Below, in pieces: positions 7,861-15,200 of a stretch of DNA of 16,802 nucleotides. The notes beneath the pieces are model-generated. The model worked only from the letters and a program-made list of their open reading frames with translations, was not told where the DNA came from and did no database searches. The number at the start of each line of letters is the position of its first letter. Position 1 is the first letter of the stretch. Made by a program: the position numbers and the translations under genes. Source of the DNA: Promethearchaeota archaeon (GTDB taxonomy: Archaea; Asgardarchaeota; Lokiarchaeia; Sigynarchaeales; SOKP01); NCBI GenBank assembly GCA_016839655.1, contig JAEOTW010000324.1, positions 1-16,802 of the forward strand, written 5' to 3'.

Positions 7861-8467
7861 ATTTCTTTAAATTGCCCTTAATCTTATCAGCAATTAGTTC
7901 TAAGTAAGATTTTCTTATAGATTCTTCCTTTTTAATATCAAATAAACCTAAGAACTCAAATAAAACTTCTTTAGAATCTTCAAGTTTTTCAGTAGAATTT
8001 AATAAATATTCAACTTCTATAAAATGTTGATCTAAAATTGGTAAATAATCAATTAAAGCTTCAATATGGTAAGTTTTAAACTCAAATACATATAATTCTC
8101 TTTCTTTTTTCACAGTAAGAATCTCTTGGAAACCTAATTCTTTTAATAATATCTTCATTCTTTCAATATCTTCAATCTTAATCTCTATCTCTTCACGAGT
8201 TTTTGTAGAACTATCTAATTTTTTGCCTTTATATGTTAAATAATGATTGATTTTTTGTTTGATTGTATGATTAGTTTTGTTAAATTCAAATGACTTTCTC
8301 ACTCTTAAAGCTTCATCTGTTTCTTTAAAATTTCTTAATCCTTTTGGCATATTAAAATAGGTATCTTCATGCTGTAATGATGTTTTATATACACCTTTAT
8401 TTTCCTCAAATCTTTTTCTAATTATCGTTGGGTCTAAGATTTGAACTTTTATTTCTACTTCAATCAT
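7856..8467 (-). CDS. CYTH-domain protein (class IV adenylate cyclase / triphosphatase family)
   Basis: This 203-residue single-domain protein is of normal length for the family. It shows the N-terminal CYTH signature ExExK (Glu3, Glu5, Lys7), HEDTYF (33-38), basic ALRVRK (Arg55, Arg57), Lys70 and Lys72 in IKQKI, Arg91-x-Glu93, KKERELY (119-125), Asp139 in ALIDYL and the final ExE (Glu150, Glu152 in IEVEY). These residues line a beta tunnel that binds triphosphates with divalent metals. Members are CyaB-type adenylate cyclases, thiamine triphosphatases or inorganic triphosphatases. In archaea the true substrate is usually unknown, so a cyclase call would be over-reading. AAAGGAAAT about 10 nt upstream of the ATG serves as ribosome-binding site. 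It is transcribed divergently from the methyltransferase gene across a 142-bp spacer. Confidence 0.9.
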   Translation of the reverse strand: MIEVEIKVQILDPTIIRKRFEENKGVYKTSLQHEDTYFNMPKGLRNFKETDEALRVRKSFEFNKTNHTIKQKINHYLTYKGKKLDSSTKTREEIEIKIEDIERMKILLKELGFQEILTVKKERELYVFEFKTYHIEALIDYLPILDQHFIEVEYLLNSTEKLEDSKEVLFEFLGLFDIKKEESIRKSYLELIADKIKGNLKKY

Positions 8468-8609
8468 ATTATTTATTTCCTTTCTGATAACAATTATAAT
8501 TCACTATTTTTTATTAGTATTAATAGATTGAACTCGAGTTGATCTTTTTATTTCAGAATCACCTAAAACTGTTGGAAAACTCGCTGAAAAATTTAAATAT
8601 CTGCCCTAT

Positions 8610-9515
8610 ATGATAGAAAGATATATCAAATTTTTAGGTTTAGATGAAACTGTAAAAATGTTAGAAGCAAATGAACGTCCATTATTACCTTCAATACGAG
8701 TGAATACTCTTAAAATCTCGGCTTCAGATTTAAGAAAACGACTCGAAAAGAAAGGAAATGAGTTACAACCAATTAAATGGATTCCTTATGGATTTAATAT
8801 CATTAAAGAATCTTTCAATTTAGGCTCTTCTCATGAATTTCTGCAAGGTTATTATTATTTACAAAATATTGCTTCAATGCTTTCAGCTATTATTCTCGAT
8901 CCTAAGCAAAATGATACTGTAATCGATATGTGCGCAGCTCCAGGAAGCAAATCAACACACTTAGCTCAACTAATGGAAAATAAAGAAACGCTTATTTTAA
9001 TTGAAAAGAATTTAAATCGAATTCCCGCTTTAGACGTTAATTTAAGAAGAATGGGAACTATCAATTCAATTGTTCTTAATATGGATGCCGTTAATTTATC
9101 AGAATTAAATATTAAAGCTGATAAAATATTGTTAGATGCTCCATGTACAGGTGAAGGATTGATAAGACAAGACCCAGATAGAAAAAAAAGTAAGAAGATA
9201 AGAGATATTGAAAAAATGGCTTTAATCCAAAAAAAATTATTAAAATCAGGATTAAATGCTCTAAAAATAGGAGGAAAATTGTTGTATTGTACATGTTCAA
9301 TTGCTCCTGAGGAAAATGAGCTTGTTATTAATGCTGTCCTAGGTGAGTTGAATAATTTTGCAATAATTGAAATTTCTGAGAAATATGGTGTTAATGGATT
9401 AACTGAGGTCTTTGGAACATACTTGATAGAAGATTTGAAGTTCTCTCAACGGTTATACCCTCATATTCATGATACCATTGGATTTTACTTCTGTCTTATA
9501 AAAAGAATTAATTAA
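8610..9515 (+). CDS. NOL1/NOP2/Sun-family RNA m5C methyltransferase
   Basis: This SAM-dependent enzyme would methylate carbon 5 of cytosine in tRNA or rRNA. It shows the N-terminal RNA-binding-like segment with IRVNTLK, the SAM motif DMCAAPGSKST (from residue 106), motif IV DAPCTGEG (Cys179) and motif VI CTCSIAPEENE (Cys229). Cys229 is the expected nucleophile and Cys179 the release cysteine. At 301 residues it matches short archaeal members. No Shine-Dalgarno precedes the ATG. The frame stays open upstream to 8532, reading KLAEKFKYLPY directly before the Met. This resembles N-terminal residues of longer archaeal homologues, yet it contains no ATG, GTG or TTG. The true start is thus uncertain. 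Target RNA (tRNA position 48/49 or rRNA) cannot be assigned. Confidence 0.92.
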   Translation: MIERYIKFLGLDETVKMLEANERPLLPSIRVNTLKISASDLRKRLEKKGNELQPIKWIPYGFNIIKESFNLGSSHEFLQGYYYLQNIASMLSAIILDPKQNDTVIDMCAAPGSKSTHLAQLMENKETLILIEKNLNRIPALDVNLRRMGTINSIVLNMDAVNLSELNIKADKILLDAPCTGEGLIRQDPDRKKSKKIRDIEKMALIQKKLLKSGLNALKIGGKLLYCTCSIAPEENELVINAVLGELNNFAIIEISEKYGVNGLTEVFGTYLIEDLKFSQRLYPHIHDTIGFYFCLIKRIN

Positions 9516-9521
9516 TTTGCT

Positions 9522-9539
9522 TTTTGTAGAATTTTGGTC
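9522..9539 (+). repeat. Dispersed 18-bp intergenic motif, copy 1
   Basis: TTTTGTAGAATTTTGGTC lies 6 bp after the methyltransferase stop. It matches the sequence at 12165-12182 at 17 of 18 positions, and similarity continues loosely into a following ATTTTATA stretch. Both copies lie in spacers downstream of plus-strand genes. Function unknown. Confidence 0.45.
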
Positions 9540-9608
9540 TATATGATTTTATAGGGATATCTTTATTAATTTCTTTTAAGTATTTTTTCTAATTAAATTC
9601 TCTTTAAA

Positions 9609-9965
9609 ATGCCTTCAGAAATAATAAAAGACATTGAAAAACAAGTTAAAACTAAAGAAATAATAGAATATTTAATCTTAAAGTATAAAAAAAGGATTGG
9701 TATAATAAACAAAAAAAAGTTCAAATTATTTACGCTTTCTAAAAAAATATATCTTCTAGCTAAACCATACCTTTTTAGAGATTATTTATACCTATATTTA
9801 TTAAGAAAGAATCTTTATAGAATTCTTGATAGAAGTATAAAAGAATCCAATTTTAGGAAATTAATAAACCAGGAAATTTTGAAAGCCCCTAAAGGAACAT
9901 TTTCAGAATTTGTAAATCTTTTTAACGATATAAAAAGAGAATTATTAAAAAAAACCCTTATGTAG
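9609..9965 (+). CDS. Small basic helical protein sharing a C-terminal motif with the 7-TM longin-like protein
   Basis: This 118-residue, very Lys/Arg-rich, probably all-helical protein lacks a membrane segment long enough to call; the aromatic stretch YLYLYLL near residue 60 is only moderately hydrophobic. No family is recognised. Residues 89-108 read EILKAPKGTFSEFVNLFNDI. They align without gaps to residues 396-415 of the protein at 10783-12105 (ELLKSPLGLSSEFFTLYNNL), sharing the core LK-[AS]-P-x-G-x-x-SEF-x-x-L-[FY]-N. This suggests a common C-terminal helical module and makes a chance frame unlikely. The ATG follows CTTTAAA with no Shine-Dalgarno sequence. The winged-helix gene starts 47 bp after it, so a three-gene unit with the 7-TM protein is possible. 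Confidence 0.62.
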   Translation: MPSEIIKDIEKQVKTKEIIEYLILKYKKRIGIINKKKFKLFTLSKKIYLLAKPYLFRDYLYLYLLRKNLYRILDRSIKESNFRKLINQEILKAPKGTFSEFVNLFNDIKRELLKKTLM

Positions 9966-10012
9966 AGCGCCACTCAAAATTATTTCATAAACTCAATTAG
10001 GGTATCTCTAAT

Positions 10013-10756
10013 ATGAAACCTAAGATTATAACTAAGTCACTCGGATTAGACCATCCGAGTGTAAAGAAAGTTTTAGAGATAGCTGAAGACATTATGAACA
10101 AAAATAAAGTACTTAATGTTGAGAATTTATATAATTTAGCAAAAAAGCGTTTAAAGATACCTAAAAGAGGATTATTATCAATTATCCACTTTTTACTAAA
10201 TAAAAAGATATTAATAGAAGGTTCTAAATTTTCTAAGGAGATGTTATTTTCAAATAAACTTAGGTATACCATTTATCGATTTATTAAAACAACTGGTGGA
10301 TCTCATTTTTCATTGATAAGAAAAAATGTAATAGCCGATCATTCTGATAATTTAGGGAGTTCTGGTCAATTAATTTGGCATTTAGAGATGTTATTAAAAT
10401 TCAGATATATAAAAAAAGTAAAAGTTGGAAATTATTCTGTCTTCTTACCATTTGAAATGGATGAGGATTTAGGTAAAATAAATTTCTTACTAAAAGATAG
10501 AATTAATAGAAAAATATTAAATATCTTGATTGAACAAGAATCAATAAAACAGTCAGAAGTTTATAAGTTAATTAATGAAAAAAGAGAAAACGTATATTAT
10601 CGAATTAACAATCTAATAGAACATAATACAATAATAGTAAAAGAAGAATTTGATAATTATGTATATTTAAATCGAAATCAAAAGAACAAGATTATTCAGA
10701 TATCAAAAAGATTAGATTTTCCGTTAGAAAATCGAAGTAATAAATATGTAAAATAA
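10013..10756 (+). CDS. Tandem winged-helix DNA-binding regulator
   Basis: This 247-residue protein looks like two or three consecutive winged-helix units. The N-terminal helical part (about 15-70) reads like a helix-turn-helix. A second unit (about 80-145) begins LRYTIYRFIKTTGG, has GQLIWHLEMLLKFRYI as recognition-helix region and ends in a wing near YSVFLPF. A third unit (about 160-220) begins NRKILNILIEQ, with QSEVYKLI and VYYRINNLIEHNTI as helices 2 and 3. The WHLE..L pattern is common in archaeal MarR/ArsR-like tandem winged-helix regulators. A role as transcription factor is inferred. It lies 26 bp upstream of the 7-TM longin-like gene and is probably cotranscribed, so it may respond to that receptor. 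An inverted repeat within its first codons could be an autoregulatory site. Confidence 0.8.
   Translation: MKPKIITKSLGLDHPSVKKVLEIAEDIMNKNKVLNVENLYNLAKKRLKIPKRGLLSIIHFLLNKKILIEGSKFSKEMLFSNKLRYTIYRFIKTTGGSHFSLIRKNVIADHSDNLGSSGQLIWHLEMLLKFRYIKKVKVGNYSVFLPFEMDEDLGKINFLLKDRINRKILNILIEQESIKQSEVYKLINEKRENVYYRINNLIEHNTIIVKEEFDNYVYLNRNQKNKIIQISKRLDFPLENRSNKYVK
10038..10061. repeat. Inverted repeat at the start of the winged-helix gene, possible operator
   Basis: CACTCGGA, 8 nt, then TCCGAGTG form a perfect 8-bp dyad about 25 bp after the ATG. The arms are GC-richer than the surroundings. The dyad could bind a dimeric winged-helix regulator (autoregulation) or fold in mRNA, or it could be a chance effect of coding sequence. 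Confidence 0.35.
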
Positions 10757-10766
10757 ATTTAAATCA

Positions 10767-10773
10767 GGGAGGT
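10767..10773 (+). promoter_or_regulatory. Strong Shine-Dalgarno before a GTG start
   Basis: GGGAGGT, 9 nt upstream of GTG at 10783, is the best ribosome-binding site in the window. It fixes the GTG as start of the 7-TM protein. Confidence 0.7.
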
Positions 10774-10782
10774 TAAAAAAAA

Positions 10783-12105
10783 GTGGATTTAAATTGGACA
10801 TTTGAAGGGATAGTAGATTTTGCTGTTGGAACGATTCTTTTAATAGCATCAATATTATCTTATCTTGAGCCTAAAACAAAAAAAATAAGATCAGTATTTT
10901 TTATACGATTGGGAATTCTTCTTATGGGTATGTTTTTCTATGTTGATGGTATGACAATTCTTTTTCTAAATGAGACATTCTCTAGAATTAATGCTATTAT
11001 TCTATTCCTAGATATTACTTTTCTCATAATAGGTGTAAATTATATAGTAACAGAATCTTTTAAATCAATAGGTTTGATTATAATTTGTTGTTTAGGGGCA
11101 ATAACATGTTATTTAGCATTTCAACCAGGAACAGTAGAAAAAATCATTCAAATGGACTCTCCAAATGTTAATTGGGTTGGAACGTTAGAGATAATGGGTG
11201 TTTTAGTTCAAACCATGGGAGTAATTATTCTACTTATTTGGGGATTAAGAACTTGGTTAGGTGCACCTTTTTTAATTAAAAGAGAAGCATTAGTCTTCTT
11301 TATAGGGATTTTAATTACAGGTCCAGGGTCTCTTATTTTTTATTGGTTTTATTATTTGAATCCAATATTTATTATCTATTCAAATTTAATGATGGGTTTT
11401 GGATCTCTAATTTATATTATTATAATTTCAAAAGAGCCAAAACTGCTTTACATATTACCATTCACTATTTATAGGATTGCAGTAAAAGATAGAGATGGGT
11501 TTCCTCTATTTGATCATGATTGGACTGAGTTACATATTGATGAAAAGATATTTACAGGCTTTGTAAATGCCGTACAACTCATGAGTAAAGAAGTAATGAA
11601 TGTTGGCGGATTATTAGACATTAATTTGGAAAAGGGAATTTTAATTTTAAATGAATCTAAAATGATTACAGTTGGTTTAGTCGCATCCAAATCCTCTAAA
11701 TTATTACGGGAATGTGTTGTACAATTTACTCAAGATTTTGAGCAAAAATTCGAAAAAGAGTTAAAAAAATCGGTAAAGGATATATCCCAATACGAGGGGG
11801 CATTTGAATTGATTGAAAAATATTTTTCTAATTTTCCTTATAAAATTATTAAAAGTAAAAAACAACCATTAATGCTAACTGGAAAATCTGCAAAAATACC
11901 ATTAGAGATAGAGAATAAACTGAAAAGCATTTTTACAGATGAAAAAGAGTATGAAGCAGTAAAAACTGAACTATTAAAATCACCTCTTGGTCTTTCTTCG
12001 GAGTTTTTTACTCTTTATAATAATTTAATGGATGAAACTAAGCGAATTTCTGAAGAAAAAACCCGATATTTAAACGATGATACAGATTCAGATAAATTAA
12101 TTTAA
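10783..12105 (+). CDS. Seven-transmembrane protein with cytosolic longin/roadblock-like domain
   Basis: This is a 440-residue membrane protein, read as a receptor-like sensor. About seven hydrophobic segments fill residues 8-215 (roughly 10-28, 38-62, 68-88, 91-110, 132-152, 168-190 and 192-213). The cytosolic part begins with YILPFTIYRIAVKDRDG and continues through IDEKIFTGFVNA, KGILILNES, VGLVASKSSKLLR and a helix with DFEQKFEKEL (residues about 222-345). This succession matches the longin/roadblock-like pattern in the protein at 4070-5443. A linker and a C-terminal helical motif (ELLKSPLGLSSEF, 396-408) follow. The layout resembles 7TM sensory receptors in which a histidine kinase is replaced by a possible GTPase-regulating domain. 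Coupling of an external signal to a small GTPase is an inference. GTG is used as start, given the strong GGGAGGT site. It is cotranscribed with the winged-helix gene. Confidence 0.78.
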   Translation: MDLNWTFEGIVDFAVGTILLIASILSYLEPKTKKIRSVFFIRLGILLMGMFFYVDGMTILFLNETFSRINAIILFLDITFLIIGVNYIVTESFKSIGLIIICCLGAITCYLAFQPGTVEKIIQMDSPNVNWVGTLEIMGVLVQTMGVIILLIWGLRTWLGAPFLIKREALVFFIGILITGPGSLIFYWFYYLNPIFIIYSNLMMGFGSLIYIIIISKEPKLLYILPFTIYRIAVKDRDGFPLFDHDWTELHIDEKIFTGFVNAVQLMSKEVMNVGGLLDINLEKGILILNESKMITVGLVASKSSKLLRECVVQFTQDFEQKFEKELKKSVKDISQYEGAFELIEKYFSNFPYKIIKSKKQPLMLTGKSAKIPLEIENKLKSIFTDEKEYEAVKTELLKSPLGLSSEFFTLYNNLMDETKRISEEKTRYLNDDTDSDKLI

Positions 12106-12164
12106 CCAGTTTCATCATTCTTAATCGATTATTCTCTTTTTAGATTTAGTGAATGATTTAATTC

Positions 12165-12182
12165 TTTTGTAGAAATTTGGTC
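12165..12182 (+). repeat. Dispersed 18-bp intergenic motif, copy 2
   Basis: TTTTGTAGAAATTTGGTC differs from the copy at 9522-9539 at one base. It sits in the 169-bp spacer between the 7-TM gene and the giant surface protein, 59 bp after the upstream stop. Confidence 0.45.
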
Positions 12183-12235
12183 CTTATTATTTTATATTAG
12201 GAAAAAAAAGAATTTTATCTTAACTATATTGTCAA

Positions 12236-12245
12236 TTAAATATAT
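12236..12245 (+). promoter_or_regulatory. Candidate TATA box for the giant surface protein
   Basis: TTAAATATAT is centred about 35 bp before the ATG at 12275, which would place transcription start near 12266 and leave a very short leader. No Shine-Dalgarno sequence precedes the ATG, consistent with near-leaderless translation. Confidence 0.35.
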
Positions 12246-12274
12246 GTTTCTAATAAAAATTTTTGGCGAATCTA

Positions 12275-15200
12275 ATGAGAAATAAAAATATTATATATAT
12301 AGTGCTAGGTATTTTTCTTAGCCTTTGTTTAGGGAGCATCACAGATTTTATACCTTCTGAGAATTATTCCTCTGATATAAATAATCAAGAAAAAACCCCT
12401 TTACAACCCAGTGCTAGTGAAATTATAATTATTACTCCTGAAAATAAGACATACACTTCAGCTATGAGTGGTTATTATTCAGCTACATATTCCTTTGACG
12501 AAGATAATGTAGGAGAAAATCCTAATAATTGGGTCGTAAGTGAAAATGGAGGAAGTTGTAATGTCATAACAGAAATAGACGGACACACCAAAGTAATCGA
12601 GCTTTATGATACAAGTGATTCTGATTTTCCATACGCATTAAATTATTTTGACAATAATAAAACAACTGGAACTGTTGAATGGTGGTGGTGCTCAGACAGC
12701 AACACCGATATGGTTCAATTTTTAATAACTGATGCAGATAATAGCGCACATGTCAAAATTCTTACTAGTTATACATCTACCACTTATATTCAATACTATG
12801 ACAATACTACACATAATATAGTTCAATATTTACCAGATACTTGGTATCATATGAAAGTTCAATTTGATGTAGCAGGGCAATGGTATTTGTGGATTAATGG
12901 AGCTCAGTATGGCCCATATAATTATCAAGGCACACCACAGGGTATGGACCGCTTCTATGTTGGAATGAATTATGATCCATCAAATTATTACTGCTATATT
13001 GATGCCGTTGGATATTCTTGGGACTCCAATTATGAACTTGGAAGTAATATTTATGAGGGTTTATTGTTAAGTTTTGAAAATTCTACTAATTTAAAGTGGA
13101 TTGGCTATTCCCTTGATTTTCAAACAAATAAAACAGTAAAAGGAAATACAGCGATAAATCTCCCTAATAATGGAACTCATTCAATCCAAGTTTTTGGAAA
13201 CGATACTTTTGGAACAAATTATTCTTCAGAATTGAGATATTTCACCATAGATATACCAGAATGTCACATTGATAAACAAACAACTATTGGTTCTTCTGGA
13301 TCTTTTGATAAGGATAACATTAAGGGAAATGATGGAAAATATGATGAAACCATTTTTGGAGGAGGTTATGGAAATCAAATCCATATGCAACATGCGGATA
13401 CTATATTAGGTTATCGGGGACTAGTTTGGGGCACATTCCCTCCAAGAACAGAGGAGGGAGACGTAAATAATGCTTTGAGAGAAAATGATAACGTTAATTT
13501 ATTCCTTGAGGCTGATAGGTTTCATTCATATACTCCCGGTACAATTTTCATTCAGTGGGGTAATTATCAGAACTTTGGTTCCTCAATTCATCAATATCTT
13601 ACTGAAATTAGAATATATTATGAGGTGATGGCAGAAGCGGGATGGCCACCTAATATATTAGATACTGGATCTAATTTAAGATTATATTATTACGATAACT
13701 TCGGTACTAGTTCCTCTACATTAATAGCATCTGTTCCAGTCAACCAGCATTATTATTCAGGTGATATCAGTTTAACTTCTGGAACAATATTTAACCATGT
13801 GAAATCCGGTGGATATATTAAATCAATGAAGCTTTCAATGTATTCTGGAGAGAATGGACTATTAGATGTCACTTGGATAAATATTGATTATATTGATATC
13901 TACTATTATTTTGATAAACCTGATATTGATTTTGAATATCAGTTTAATTGTTCAGAATATGGGTTTGAAAATATAACTGAATTTGATTTAAACATGGATA
14001 TAATAGAAACGGTGAGTGGATTAGATGTTCACTTATGGAACTTTGAAACATCTTCATGGGATTATATATATCAGATTTCTAATACAGGCTTTCATAGTCT
14101 AACTATAGATAATAATGCTGATCATTACTTTGATGAGGATGAGATAATTAGAATAAAATTTGAGAGATCCGATTATTGGGATGGCAGACCTTACACATAT
14201 TATCATATTAAAATAGATTTCATAAAAATAAGGATTCCACCCCCAGATCCACCACCGAATCTAATGGCGTATCAAGAATCTTTACATATTCATTTGGATT
14301 GGGATGATTCTCATATATATGGAGCACCAGTTCTCCATTATAATATATATAGGGGCGAAAGTGAAGGAGAAGTAAAGACATTAATAGCGACTTCGAGCAA
14401 TACAGAATTTATTGATACCGATCTCGAGTTTGGTATAACATATTATTATGGAATTAGTGCTAATAGTTATATGGGTGAAAGTAATACTTCAAATATCCAG
14501 ATAATGTTCCGAGATCCCATCGATCCGGTATGGAATCCGGAACCCGAAGATCATACAATTGAACTGGGAGATCATTTCAGTTATGACGTGAATGCGGATG
14601 ACTTATCAGCAATAACCTATTCTATCAATGATACAACAAATTTTGTTATTAATAGCGGGACCGGGTTAATAACGAACGCTACTGCTCTTACAGTTGACGA
14701 ATATTGGCTGGAAATCACCGCTGAAGACTCTTATGGTAATGATATTTCTGCAATCATAAAGATTACCGTAGAAGATACTACTGATCCCATATGGAGTCCA
14801 GATCCTGAAGATCAAATAATTGAGTTCGGCGACCCTCTCAACTATGAGGTGAATGCGGATGACTTATCAACAATAACTTATTCCATCAATGATACAACAA
14901 ATTTTGCTATTAATAATGGGACAGGGCTAATAACGAATGCTACTGATCTTGAAGTTGGCAAGTGTTGGCTGGAAATTACTGCCGTAGATCCATATAATCA
15001 CGGGATTTCTACAATCATAAAGCTTACCGTACAAGACACTACTGGTCCAGTTTGGAATCCAGAACCCATTTATCAATTCATTGAGTTCGGCGACCCTCTT
15101 AACTATGAGGTGAATGCGGATGACTTATCAACAATAACTTATTCCATCAATGATACAACAAATTTTGCTATTAATAGTGGGACAGGGCTAATAACGAACG

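Noticed and set aside
7856..8467. Firm call of adenylate cyclase for the CYTH protein
   Set aside because: CYTH residues are shared by cyclases and several triphosphatases, and archaeal members are seldom shown to make cAMP.
8590..8599. GAAAAATTTAAATA as a BRE-TATA promoter for the methyltransferase
   Set aside because: It is only about 11 bp before the ATG, so transcription would start inside the gene. It fits better as in-frame coding-like sequence.
9112..9300. Minus-strand 62-codon hydrophobic frame
   Set aside because: It is antisense to the catalytic motifs of the methyltransferase.
9997..10272. Minus-strand 91-codon frame
   Set aside because: It is antisense to the winged-helix gene, with nothing recognisable in the product.
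12564..12749. Minus-strand frames within the giant surface gene (also 16085-16327)
   Set aside because: The plus strand is open across the whole region with repeated domains. These are shadows.
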